Assembly (NCBI RefSeq): GCF_000350225.1
Contig: NW_005178982.1
Coordinates: 81,769 to 145,768, forward strand
From: Chondrus crispus
Lineage: Eukaryota > Rhodophyta > Florideophyceae > Gigartinales > Gigartinaceae
DNA length: 64,000 nt
Direction of reading: 5' to 3'
A program made the translations under genes and the position numbers. The notes beneath the pieces were generated by a model. It searched no databases. It was not told the DNA's origin and worked only from the letters and a program-made list of their open reading frames with translations. Shown piece after piece: positions 8,951 through 18,431 of this stretch (position 1 is its first letter; each line of letters opens with the position of its first letter).

Positions 8951-10801
8951 ATGTCGTCTGGGCATGGCGGCAACCACCAGCGCACCCTAACACTTTCCAC
9001 CCCATCGGATGGCGATTCGGAACACGAAGACAACTCTTCTTACAGTGCCTCAGAAATCCCAGCAGAGCCTCATGTGAGTTCGCAGGATGACGAATACAAC
9101 AGCGACGAAAGCGAGGAGAGCGACGCCCCCGCAGCAACCCCTGCACAATCCGAGCGTGTTTCCCCTCTGCAAGTTGATGAGAATGCAGATGTTATTGTCG
9201 TATCAGGCGCACACCCCCGCTCTCCTGTCCGCCAACCCAGCCCGACTTCCCCGAAGCGCGTTCCGAAGCGACCGTTTACCCCCTCCCAGCCCTCCGATGA
9301 CGATAATCTCTGCATCATTTGTCTTGAGAACTGGACCTCCGCTGGCCCCCACCAAATATGCTGTCTACCGTGCGGTCACCTCTTCGGGTATGCCTGCATC
9401 AGACAATGGCTTGGAAGATCTAGACGCGGCAGGCAATGTCCCAACTGCAAGACTTCCGCTCGTATTAAAGATTTGCGATACATCTTTGGCGTCTCTACGC
9501 GACTCGCCGCCACGGATACGTCCGAAATCCAAAGTCTTCAGAAGAGAATAAGGCAAGAAACAGAAAGCCACGAATACACAAAGCTCAAGTTGAAAGAGAC
9601 GAGAAGGATTGCAGATCAGGCCATACGTGAGATGAAAGAACTCCGGAAACGCGTCCCAAAACCCGTCCCCACATTTGGCGGAACCCGCGGTGGCCCCGCA
9701 AAGTGCACGAGGCACCCGACTCTACTGGCTGACTGCAACACCAATGGCGATACCGTAGCCGTTGCTTTTGACAACAACAGTGGTGTTCTGTTTGGTGAGA
9801 GGATGAGTGGTAGCGTCGCCGTCTCTCAGCGTCTCTCCCGTCTCGACATTGGACGCTGTGCCATCGCCCAGTCGTCACGCGCTGTGGGCAATCGCCGTGT
9901 CAATGCTATTGCAGTCGACACACGTCCCTCATCTCCCTCACACCGTTCCGTCGCCGTGGCTGATGCGGGCCGCAAGCTAACAATTCTTGCTCCTAATCTC
10001 AACCTTGCTGCAAATGTTGATTGTGGCTCGTCGCTTCTCTCTGCAACATGGTTAGAGCGCAAACCAAACTGTGTAGTGGTGGGCGCCGTTGACGGCAAGG
10101 TGTTGACATACGATGTGCGAAACCTGGCTGGCGGCCAGCTTTCCAGCGTCCAACTCGCGTTTGGCGGAGCGAGGGGTGTCCACTCAGTGAGGGAGTGCAC
10201 CGTGAATGACGATCTTGTGTTACTTGCAGGCACGCCTTCTGGTCTTTTCGGAGTGAGGTATAGTGAAGGACTCTTCACAGCGCCAATTGTGAGTGATTTC
10301 TACTGTGCGGATTTGGAGGGTGCTTCCATCTGCAGTGTAGCCGTGGACGCTGGCCTGATTGCAGTATCGTCGCGAAGAAGAGTAGATGGGGAATGGAAAA
10401 GCTCCATTCTGTTAAACGAGGGCTTGCGGTGGCGGGAAGATGGGAAGTTCACATTCTCCGCAACCGTCGGCAAACCGCTGCAAGGGCACAGCCAAACTTT
10501 GCCTTTCGAACAAGTAGGAGTATTAGGAGGGGGCGATGGTGGGCAGCCGATGGTAGTAGCGGCAGATAGAAATGCGAAGGGTAAGGTGAGGATGTGGAAC
10601 ACAAACAGATTGGGGAGTGGGTCGCAATGGAAAACGTTTGAGATTGAACAGAACTATGACAGCGAGGGGGCAACCGTGCGCGCTTGCGCGGCTCAACGGC
10701 TGCCGCGGAGGGCGAGACTGGATAAGGTTCCTAAGGGAACGGAAGCTTTGTTTGCATGTGTAACATATGGAAGTATCAGGCTGTTTGCAGCTGGGTCTTA
10801 G
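8951..10801 (+). CDS. RFWD3: RFWD3-like RING/WD40 E3 ubiquitin ligase
   Basis: RFWD3 ubiquitinates RPA and RAD51 at stalled forks and crosslinks in the nucleus. The 616-residue product has an acidic, serine-rich N-terminus with SDDDDN-like clusters. A RING-HC finger follows from C121 (CIICLENW, CCLPCGHLFGYACIRQWL, CPNCK). A coiled-coil segment lies at about 180-235, beginning after the family-typical LAATDTSEIQSLQKR. The C-terminal WD40-like half runs from about 250 to 610. RING, coiled coil and WD40 in that order, plus the GHLFGY and DTSE motifs, set RFWD3 apart from other RING-WD proteins. No intron. Confidence 0.88.
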   Translation: MSSGHGGNHQRTLTLSTPSDGDSEHEDNSSYSASEIPAEPHVSSQDDEYNSDESEESDAPAATPAQSERVSPLQVDENADVIVVSGAHPRSPVRQPSPTSPKRVPKRPFTPSQPSDDDNLCIICLENWTSAGPHQICCLPCGHLFGYACIRQWLGRSRRGRQCPNCKTSARIKDLRYIFGVSTRLAATDTSEIQSLQKRIRQETESHEYTKLKLKETRRIADQAIREMKELRKRVPKPVPTFGGTRGGPAKCTRHPTLLADCNTNGDTVAVAFDNNSGVLFGERMSGSVAVSQRLSRLDIGRCAIAQSSRAVGNRRVNAIAVDTRPSSPSHRSVAVADAGRKLTILAPNLNLAANVDCGSSLLSATWLERKPNCVVVGAVDGKVLTYDVRNLAGGQLSSVQLAFGGARGVHSVRECTVNDDLVLLAGTPSGLFGVRYSEGLFTAPIVSDFYCADLEGASICSVAVDAGLIAVSSRRRVDGEWKSSILLNEGLRWREDGKFTFSATVGKPLQGHSQTLPFEQVGVLGGGDGGQPMVVAADRNAKGKVRMWNTNRLGSGSQWKTFEIEQNYDSEGATVRACAAQRLPRRARLDKVPKGTEALFACVTYGSIRLFAAGS

Positions 10802-11180
10802 CGGTAGTATTTGGCTATCGTCGGATGAGTGACATTAAACTATTGAAGGAGATTTGTAAATAACGGCAACGCTCATTTGTGGTGAACCAAAAGGAGTTTA
10901 GAATACACTCGCACAGACTTCGCTGCGGCTGTGACATTAGTTAGATGTCAGAGTCAGGCGTTGCGTTCTGAACGCAAAATGAAGAAAAAAAAACAAGGCA
11001 GTTGAGTCCACCGCACTTCTGACTCCACGACACACGTATGAAGAGCATGTCCGTATTCCAATCAAACGTATGGAAAGTGATGATGACATGCGTCAAACAA
11101 GAAAAACCGAGATCCTCCCCTAACCTGGGCTCAAAAACCCATCCCCCCCTCCTCCTCCCCCCGCACCACCACCTCTACAA
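10802..11180. other. Convergent intergenic region
   Basis: These 379 bases hold the 3' ends of the RFWD3-like gene and the aminotransferase gene. There is an A-rich run near 10984 and a C-rich run near 11145-11165. No gene was seen. Confidence 0.5.
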
Positions 11181-12248
11181 CTACGCACTACAACCGTTGG
11201 CCGCACCCAGCTTGAGCTCAGCCTTCCATGCCTTGAAGAGCACCGCCTGATGCTCCGGTCTCCTGACGCCCAACCGAATATACTCTGGGAGTCCGAAGCT
11301 AGCACACGGCCTTATTGGGCATCCCACCTTCATCGCCACCTCGACAGCCTTTGCAGCGACTTTTCGATCCCCCACATGCACGAAAACCCAGGGCACCCAG
11401 CTCGGTGAAGTTTCATTCACCTTCCACCCCAAGCCCCTGATCCTTTCCTGCGTCTCAAGTTTCCATTTCGGCAACGAGTCCCACGTCTGCCTCATGTACG
11501 CATCGTCCTTGCACGCGGCGACGGTAAACGCCTGTGCCGACACGTTGACGCTCCACGGGGTCTGGAGCTTCTTGAAGGTGCGCGTCCACTCTGGTGAGCT
11601 CGCTATACTCCCAATACGGATACCAGGGCAGCTCCAGATCTTGGTCCAGCTCGCCAGCACGATGAGGCGCTCCGGGTGCTGTGGCAGTAAGCAGAGCGCG
11701 GACTCGTCGCGCCACGTCGCGCCACGGAACGGCATGAAGGACTCGTCAACAACGACGACGCCCTTGGTGCTGCTGACTAAGGCGTCCAGGTCCTGCAGGC
11801 TCATGCAGTCGCCCGTGGGCGAATTGGGGTGGATGATGACGGTGACGGCGGGATCGGTGGTGGTATCGTCATGGGCGAGCACGTCTCTCCCGGCGGCGCG
11901 GGCGGCGCGGTGGTACTCCTTGTACGCGGCGATATACGGCCCCGGCTTGAACGGCCCCTCGGGAAGGGCGCGCATGACCAGGTCGATGAACTCCGACGCA
12001 CCGTTGCCAAGGAGCAGCTGCTCTTGCGGCCAGCGCGTGAAGGCGGAGAGGGCCGCGAGCGCGGCGGCGTTGTCGGCGGGGGGGTAGTGGTGCATGGTGG
12101 AGAGGGCCTTGGTGGCGGCCGCCAGGGCAGCGGCGGGCGGGCCGAAGGCATTGGTGGTCACGGAGAAGTCGCACACAAAGTTGGGGCAGGCGGACCAGGT
12201 CTGCCCGCCGTGCACCTCTTGCGTTGTCGTGTCCCAGGCAGCATCCAT
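11181..12248 (-). CDS. HisC/CobD-like PLP aminotransferase, fold type I
   Basis: Pyridoxal-phosphate enzyme of the class I/II aminotransferase family, nearest by motif to histidinol-phosphate aminotransferase and threonine-phosphate decarboxylase. Seen: LLLGNGASEFIDLV, IIHPNSPTG (substrate and cofactor Asn), VVVDESF (pyridine-binding Asp), SWTKIWSCPGIRIG with the Schiff-base lysine at K203, and a C-terminal EYIRLGVRRPE with the carboxylate-binding Arg. From ATG 12248, in a near-perfect CACCATGG context, the protein is 355 residues, the usual HisC size. The frame stays open upstream but only to a TTG. Its divergent partner is histidinol dehydrogenase, which favours a role in histidine synthesis. 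Threonine-phosphate decarboxylase remains possible. Confidence 0.85.
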   Translation of the reverse strand: MDAAWDTTTQEVHGGQTWSACPNFVCDFSVTTNAFGPPAAALAAATKALSTMHHYPPADNAAALAALSAFTRWPQEQLLLGNGASEFIDLVMRALPEGPFKPGPYIAAYKEYHRAARAAGRDVLAHDDTTTDPAVTVIIHPNSPTGDCMSLQDLDALVSSTKGVVVVDESFMPFRGATWRDESALCLLPQHPERLIVLASWTKIWSCPGIRIGSIASSPEWTRTFKKLQTPWSVNVSAQAFTVAACKDDAYMRQTWDSLPKWKLETQERIRGLGWKVNETSPSWVPWVFVHVGDRKVAAKAVEVAMKVGCPIRPCASFGLPEYIRLGVRRPEHQAVLFKAWKAELKLGAANGCSA

Positions 12249-12752
12249 GGTGAGCTTAGGGGGGGCAGTTGGGGGTGAGAGGAAGTGTGTGAAAGGTTGG
12301 ATCGTTGGGACGTATCGATGTGGGTGAATGAGGTCTGTTAAAGTTGTCGTGCTCCGGAGGGATTGCGCCAACGGCGCGATTCAGCTCTTCAGCTCGTCAC
12401 CAATGTGCTCCCACAGAAGCACACGAGATCCACCTTGTCATTGGCTGCGCCATATTCCTCCAAACGCTTTTCATTCGTTGCACCATCACAACTTCATCAT
12501 CCACTCACCAACCGCCAGCTGTTCTCACACCGACGATCACACACGTGTACGAACCTGTCATTTCTCCGACTCCGCCCACACGAATTCCGCCTGACCTCCC
12601 TCGCGACCGTGCTCGTCGTTAGGAACGGCCCTGTTAGGAACGGCCCTCACACCGTGCTCGTCGTTAGGAACGTCCGGTGCCCACCCCTCGTCCGCCGCTA
12701 CCGCACTCGCATCATCCCGAAGACTTACCACACGCACTCCTCCCCAACCACA
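12249..12752. promoter_or_regulatory. Bidirectional promoter region, HisC-like and HDH genes
   Basis: These 504 bases separate two divergent genes of probable histidine synthesis. They contain a repeated GTTAGGAACG motif (three copies at about 12618-12674, two of them within GTTAGGAACGGCCCT). A frame open from a TTG at 12363 runs into HDH and would encode a serine- and arginine-rich leader. No plain ATG supports it. Confidence 0.5.
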
Positions 12753-14129
12753 ATGCCGGCCGACCCATCCTCCAACCCGTGCGCCCGAATCCTCACCGCG
12801 ACCGAAGCGCGTGATTCCATCCTGCGCCGCGGCCTATTACAAGACAGCACGGTCCCGCCGCACGTGCAGACGCGCATCGACGCGCTCTTCTCGGCGCCGA
12901 CCACGCCTCTCGCCTGCGTGCAAGCCATCCTCTCTTCAATCCGCGAGTCCGGCGACGGGGCCCTCATTGACTGGACGTCGCGCATCGACGGCGCGGACAT
13001 CTCGGCCGGCTCAGAGCTGCCCGTCGCGGCCCTTCAAACGGCGGTCAAGGCGACGCCGGCCGCCGTGGTGGACTCGCTGCGCGTCGCGCGCGACCGCGTG
13101 GTGGCATTCCACCGCAAGCAGCCCGTGACCTCGTGGTTCACAAACGACCTGGGCGGCGTGCTCGGGCAGGCGGTGCGCCCGATCCAGCGCGTAGGGTTCT
13201 ACGTCCCGGGCGGGACGGCGCCGCTGCCGTCGACGGTGCTGATGAGCGTGCTGCCTGCCGTGGTGGCTGGGTGCGAGGAGCTGGTGGTGGCGTCGCCGCC
13301 GCTGCGCGGCGGCGGCGCGGACATCGCGGCCGTGACGCTTGCCGCGTGCGCAGTGATCAACGAGCTGCCCGGCGTGCGCGTGCGCGTGTTCGCGATCGGC
13401 GGCGCGCAGGCCATCGGCGCGCTGGCGTACGGCACGGAGACCGTGCCGCGCGTGGACAAGATCGTCGGGCCCGGGAATATCTTCGTGGCGATGGCCAAGC
13501 GCGAGGTGTTTGGCGTGGTCGGGATCGATGGGGTGTACGGCCCGACCGAGGCGGTGGTCATCGCGGATGAGGCGGCCAATGCCGAGTGCGTGGCGGCGGA
13601 CTTGCTCGCGCAGGCGGAGCACGACTACCTGGCCGTGCCGATCCTGCTGACGACGTGCGCGGACCTGGCGAAGAAGGTGCAGGAGGAGGTGGAGACGCAG
13701 GTGGACAAGCTCCCCAGGGCCAAGGTGGCGAGGCACTCGATGGCCAATCAGGGCGGGATCGTTGTGGGAAAGGACATGGACGAGTGCGTGGACATGGCGA
13801 ACGAGTTTGCGACCGAGCATGTGTCGTTGTGTGTCAAGGGGCCGTGGGATGTGGTTGGGAAAATGAAGAACGCGGGGGGCTTGTTTCTAGGGGAGGCGAG
13901 CTGCGAGGTGCTCGGGGACTACGTCGCGGGCCCGAGCCACGTGATGCCGACGGGCGGCAGCGCCAGATACTCTAGCCCACTATCCGTGCTCGACTTCATC
14001 AAGGTAATGTCGGTGGTCGGGCTGGACGACACGACGGTGAAGAGGATCGCGGTTGACGCGGAGAGGATAGCGCGAGCCGAGGGGCTCGACGGGCACGCCG
14101 AGGCTGCCAGGATGCGAGCGCAGGACTAG
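12753..14129 (+). CDS. HDH: Histidinol dehydrogenase
   Basis: Catalyses the last two oxidations of histidine synthesis, histidinol to histidine, with NAD and zinc. The 458-residue product matches monofunctional bacterial and plant HDH. Motifs: [20 protein letters not shown] (NAD and substrate site), [25 protein letters not shown], the family signature [22 protein letters not shown] (zinc and base residues), [10 protein letters not shown], and [10 protein letters not shown] with [10 protein letters not shown]. The chosen ATG has a good context (CCACAATGCC). Plant HDH carries a plastid transit peptide; an upstream extension lacking an ATG cannot supply one without splicing. Coding GC is much higher than in neighbouring genes. 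Confidence 0.94.
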   Translation: MPADPSSNPCARILTATEARDSILRRGLLQDSTVPPHVQTRIDALFSAPTTPLACVQAILSSIRESGDGALIDWTSRIDGADISAGSELPVAALQTAVKATPAAVVDSLRVARDRVVAFHRKQPVTSWFTNDLGGVLGQAVRPIQRVGFYVPGGTAPLPSTVLMSVLPAVVAGCEELVVASPPLRGGGADIAAVTLAACAVINELPGVRVRVFAIGGAQAIGALAYGTETVPRVDKIVGPGNIFVAMAKREVFGVVGIDGVYGPTEAVVIADEAANAECVAADLLAQAEHDYLAVPILLTTCADLAKKVQEEVETQVDKLPRAKVARHSMANQGGIVVGKDMDECVDMANEFATEHVSLCVKGPWDVVGKMKNAGGLFLGEASCEVLGDYVAGPSHVMPTGGSARYSSPLSVLDFIKVMSVVGLDDTTVKRIAVDAERIARAEGLDGHAEAARMRAQD

Positions 14130-15073
14130 ACTAGGGGTGTGTGTGTGTGTGGCGCAGGGCCGTGCGACGGGGCCTCGGCTAGCGTTATTAGGGGATTAGC
14201 TATGACGTATGTGCCAAGGTGGTAAAGTTGGAACTAGGCGGCCCTTCACTCGGTGTCAATGCGCAGGTCAGAGGGGGGGCGGCGCTCGCACATGGTCGTC
14301 CGCCAATGCTACACAGGGTGGATCGAACCTTGCGGAACGAAATGTGTGCACGCGGCGGAGAGCTCAGCGTCCTCGCCCAGGCTCATCACCCCTGCGATGA
14401 AGGGAGGCGCCGTGTCGCGAGGACACGGCGGGAGGCGAAGGCCCGCCGCACCCCACAAGGGGGCGCGCGCGCGCGCACGCCGCCTGGCGAGGACGTACGC
14501 GAGCGACGCGCCCGTCGTGTGCGCGGCGGGACTCGCGAAGGAGAGAGTTGCGCGCGGGGAGCCGAGGCAGGGGGAAGGGGGAAGGCGTCGGTTTATGTAG
14601 TGAGTTGAACAGGGGCGACGGCGGGCGCCGCGGGCCACGAAAGGATAATGGGGCTACTGTAATGCGATCTCGCGAGATAGGTATGATAGCGGCGGCGCGG
14701 GTTCAAAGGTTTTCTGGAAAGCGGCCCATCGCATCCCGCCATCGTGCTCAATGACGTCACCACTCGTCCATAAAANNNNNNNNNNNNNNNNNNNNNNNNN
14801 NNNNNNNNNNNNNNNNNNNNNNNNNNNNNNNNNNNNNNNNNNNNNNNNNNNNNNNNNNNNNNNNNNNNNNNNNNNGCAAGCGGGAGTTCCTGAGAGAAGA
14901 ATCGACCCAGGCGATCAACCGGTTCGCGTTTTCCCCCCCCCCCCCCCCCCCCCCCCGGCCTCGCTCCTCACCAGCGCTTCCCCCTCCCCCTCCCCACGCC
15001 CCCACGCCCGAGACCTCCGACCCCGACTTCCGCACAGCCCCCGCTTTTCCCCTCACGTGCGCCCGCGCAAGCC
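14130..15073. other. Intergenic region with assembly gap
   Basis: A GC-rich intergenic stretch with a (GT)n run at about 14139-14152, a (GC)n run near 14462-14480 and a 100-N placeholder at 14776-14875. A 24-C tract follows at 14933-14956. Short frames on both strands (such as 14309-14638 minus) show no motif. The true size of the gap cannot be inferred. Confidence 0.8.
14776..14875. other. Assembly gap, 100 N
   Basis: Exactly 100 N residues, the conventional placeholder for a gap of unknown size. The nearby C24 tract suggests the region was hard to sequence. Confidence 0.99.
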
Positions 15074-17761
15074 ATGGTCCTCTGGTGGCAAATCGTCGTC
15101 ACCCTCGTCTGCATCGTCCTCTCCGGCACCTTTTCCGGCCTCACGCTCGGCCTCATGTCCCTGGACATCATCGACCTCCGCGTCCTGACAGAGTCCGGCA
15201 CGGAGAACGAGCGCTGGTACGCCCGCCGCATCCTCCCCGTGCGCAGACATGGCAACTGGCTCCTGTGCACCCTGCTCATCGGAAACACCGCCGTCAACTC
15301 GGCCCTCGCCATCGTCACCGCAGACCTCTTCGGCGGCATCGCCGGCTTTCTCACCTCCACCATTTCCATTTTGTACGTCGGCGAAATCATTCCGCAGGCC
15401 GTCTGCCATCGCTTCGGCCTCATCATCGGCGCTTATGCCATCCCCTTTGTCCGTCTCTTCATGTGGCTCACCGCCCCCCTTTCGTTCACCACCGCAAAAG
15501 CACTCGACTTTTTCCTCGGCGGCGAGTCCGTCACCAGGTATAACAAGTCCCAGCTCAAGAGTCTGCTTTCCATACACGGCACTCAGAATGAGCCCCCTAA
15601 TCCCCCCACAAAACCCAACGACTCCACGGCAAAAATCCCCCCAAACGACGCAAATGCCCCTTTCGATGACCACATTCGTCTTCATTTTGATCCCCCTCCT
15701 CTCAACGCCACCGTCGTTGAGCTCCCTCAAATTACTTCCCGCAACGCATCCAGTACAAACCATCCCACTAATATCCTGTCTCAATCTGATCCATCCGTCG
15801 CACCTGTGTCGATAGCACGCACCCAACAACAACACCTCGCCGCTGTTGCTTCGATCAATTCCGCCTCTCGTTCTTCTAGCTCGGCCCAGCTATCTTCCAC
15901 CGAAAGAGCCCAGCCTCCCCCCATTGAGCCCTCCTCTTCCTCTGCGTCTTCTCCCATCCCTGCCATCTTTCCTACCCCCTCAAACCCAAAATCACTGAGG
16001 CGCGAGATGGCTAGTCGTATAACTAATTTTTATAATGTCAAGCGTAACCGCAGCGTGGACAAATCCGCCCGAAAGGATAGGGACAAGGACAAGCATGACC
16101 ACAAGAATATTGTACCAAAAGCACCCCTCACCGCTGATGAGGTTGCCATGCTTGGTGGCGCTTTTGACTTTAGCCAAAAGGTTGTCAGTCAGGTCATGAC
16201 TAAGCTGCACAATGTCTTCATGTTGGAAGCATCACTCTCTCTCAATTTTGAAGTTCTGCTTTTGATCTTCCAGTCGGGGCATTCCCGAGTCCCGGTTTAC
16301 GACGTAGCAAGAGAAAACATAATTGGCGTCTTGTTTGCTAAGGACTTGATTCTTCTAGACCCAGAGGAATCTGTGCCAGTCAAAACTGTACTCCTCTTTT
16401 TCAACCGATCGGTTCTCGTGGTCTATGATAACACGCATCTCAATGAAATGCTCGACATTTTCAAACAAGGCGGTGGACACATGGCTGTCGTACGTAGGAT
16501 TGTTGCCTCAAAACCACACGAACCGCCTTCACTGGAGACGCTTGGTGTTGTCACCTTGGAAGATCTCATTGAAGAGTTAATTGGTCAAGATATTGTAGAT
16601 GAAACAGATGCGTACCATGATAAGAACCGTAAGAAACCGGTACAACGCATTCGATGCATAGATCCAGAGGTCCTGAAGATGTTTGACTCCACAAGGCACA
16701 ACGAGGACATTCTTTCCGCAAAGGAAGTTATGGTTGTCGGGTCGTACCTGGCCAACAATACAGACGAATTCTCAAGATCTTCTATTGATCTCGAGGTTTT
16801 GCAGGGCATTTTGGCTGAAATACCTATAATAGAGTACAACGATGATGACAAACACAGGATCTACGGCACTGCAGAGTTGCAAGAGGGCTTCGGCATAGCT
16901 GCCGCCGACAGCAATGACAAACTTGAGGGAGTTGACAGTGAAGGCCGACCCAATGTTTCTTCGACACGGGAGACTATTTCGCCTATCCATCCGGAAACTG
17001 TTTCTGACACCATGGGAACAAGCAACAACGCTCTCCGCGACACCAGTCAACCAGATATCATGATTTATTCAAGGGGTGTCCCTACCAAGAACGCATACTT
17101 GATCATAAATGGAAGAGTGGAGATAAAAACTGGGGATGAAGGACTCGTTTCAGAAGCTGGGCCGTGGACATTGCTCGGTGTGCGCGCATTGACGGACGAC
17201 ATTTATGCGCCGGATTTTACCGCACTTGTCAGCGAAAGGCCGGCACGACTACTTCGCATCCCAAGGAAGCTTTACCGTTTAATGATCCATCAGAGTGCTC
17301 GGACGAGAGCAAGCGCTTCGGAGCATGGACGCTCGAGCTCGACACCCATGCCGCCACTATCAAATGAATCGCCTGCGAGTGAAAAAAGGCGTGGGAGTGG
17401 GGGTTCGGCCAACAGATCTGCGTCATCACTGGCAGTTGCTGCTGCTGCCGCAGCCGTCGCCGTAGGTAACCCTAAGTCGAGTACAGGGGTGCTGCCAATG
17501 CCTGGAACTTCTTCGGATGCGGCGGTTGTGAAAAAATTGAGACACCGGCCAAATGGGCAATCACTCGAATGGAGTGAACTGGAACCTCTCGGATTAGTAG
17601 CAGAGTCAAAGGCTGCCGCCTCGGTCTCTCAAGACCTTTCAGGCGGACGAAGTAGGAGTGCAACGACACCAACGTCCGGAGACCAGGTAGACGCAGTTTC
17701 TCCAGTTAGGGGCAAACCTGATGGAAAGCCGCCAACACCGCCATTTCGCTCTTCGCGATAA
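15074..17761 (+). CDS. CNNM/MAM3-type membrane protein (DUF21, CBS pair, cNMP-like)
   Basis: CNNM and yeast Mam3 family proteins act in magnesium and manganese homeostasis at plasma or vacuolar membranes. The 895-residue product starts with a DUF21 domain: FSGLTLGLMSLD in the first helix, then LLIGNTAVNSALAI and LYVGEIIPQAVCHRFG (residues 1-170). A serine- and proline-rich linker follows (about 185-330). The Bateman pair lies at about 370-510 (SQVMTKLHNVF, SGHSRVPVYD, LGVVTLEDLIEELIGQDIVDE). A cyclic-nucleotide-binding-like fold follows (about 540-750, AYLIINGRVEI, PWTLLG), then a low-complexity tail. The order is that of CNNM. Transport itself is inferred from the family. The start lies 117 bases after a poly-C run; the ATG has C at -1 and G at +4. 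Confidence 0.92.
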   Translation: MVLWWQIVVTLVCIVLSGTFSGLTLGLMSLDIIDLRVLTESGTENERWYARRILPVRRHGNWLLCTLLIGNTAVNSALAIVTADLFGGIAGFLTSTISILYVGEIIPQAVCHRFGLIIGAYAIPFVRLFMWLTAPLSFTTAKALDFFLGGESVTRYNKSQLKSLLSIHGTQNEPPNPPTKPNDSTAKIPPNDANAPFDDHIRLHFDPPPLNATVVELPQITSRNASSTNHPTNILSQSDPSVAPVSIARTQQQHLAAVASINSASRSSSSAQLSSTERAQPPPIEPSSSSASSPIPAIFPTPSNPKSLRREMASRITNFYNVKRNRSVDKSARKDRDKDKHDHKNIVPKAPLTADEVAMLGGAFDFSQKVVSQVMTKLHNVFMLEASLSLNFEVLLLIFQSGHSRVPVYDVARENIIGVLFAKDLILLDPEESVPVKTVLLFFNRSVLVVYDNTHLNEMLDIFKQGGGHMAVVRRIVASKPHEPPSLETLGVVTLEDLIEELIGQDIVDETDAYHDKNRKKPVQRIRCIDPEVLKMFDSTRHNEDILSAKEVMVVGSYLANNTDEFSRSSIDLEVLQGILAEIPIIEYNDDDKHRIYGTAELQEGFGIAAADSNDKLEGVDSEGRPNVSSTRETISPIHPETVSDTMGTSNNALRDTSQPDIMIYSRGVPTKNAYLIINGRVEIKTGDEGLVSEAGPWTLLGVRALTDDIYAPDFTALVSERPARLLRIPRKLYRLMIHQSARTRASASEHGRSSSTPMPPLSNESPASEKRRGSGGSANRSASSLAVAAAAAAVAVGNPKSSTGVLPMPGTSSDAAVVKKLRHRPNGQSLEWSELEPLGLVAESKAAASVSQDLSGGRSRSATTPTSGDQVDAVSPVRGKPDGKPPTPPFRSSR

Positions 17762-18431
17762 GGTTGATAAATGCAAATGTAAGACTCGATCATATGAACA
17801 GCTATGGGTTACGGGCGCATAAGTCAGTAGTCCCTGTACAAATTATCTGATTCCGATCCAGGACGCGGCCACAACTATAGAAAGATGGCGTAACGAGTGC
17901 ATCAAACCCGTGACGGCACTCTTAAATATCTTGCATATGACTAAAAATTAGTGATATGCGGGCGGCTTCGCGAGAGACCTCACTCCTGCCTCTTCCACTT
18001 GTGTACAACGCGATAGACGATGCATGCCCTTTCCCCTGCACAAGCAGTTGCTGACATCTCCTGCGTATTTGCCCCAGTACTTGGCCTTCTCCGCCTAGCG
18101 CTCTAGAATGAGATGCGCAGGCCCAATACTTCATGCAACGAAGGCCACAGCAGAAAATAACCCAGAGTCTCTCGCATACATCCCCACGAGGAATGCGCCG
18201 CCACAAAGAACTCCCGATATAGAAGCCTACCACCTGGCCTTTGCGGCGGCAGAAACAGAGAGGAACAGATATGTCCACTTGCCCACTTGTTTTGGGCAGC
18301 AGTCTTTCTCGATTCCCCCGTCGATAGTACCTCGTCAGTCCCACAAATACACGAGGGAGAAAAATTATCTTCGAAACACTGATATAGATGTCTGAGTAGT
18401 CGAATCCAAGGTTTTGTATTCATACATCCCT
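17762..18431. other. Convergent intergenic region
   Basis: These 670 bases separate the stop codons of the CNNM-type gene and the Sel1-Roc-COR-TIR gene. Short frames on both strands at 17922-18423 lack motifs. No RNA gene or repeat was recognised. Confidence 0.5.

Noticed and set aside
12363-12752. N-terminal extension of histidinol dehydrogenase as a transit peptide
   Set aside because: The extension begins at TTG, overlaps the equally unsupported TTG extension of the divergent aminotransferase, and the ATG at 12753 fits the family start.
13011-13820. 269-codon minus-strand ORF
   Set aside because: A shadow of histidinol dehydrogenase caused by high GC; it is His/Arg-rich and has no motif.
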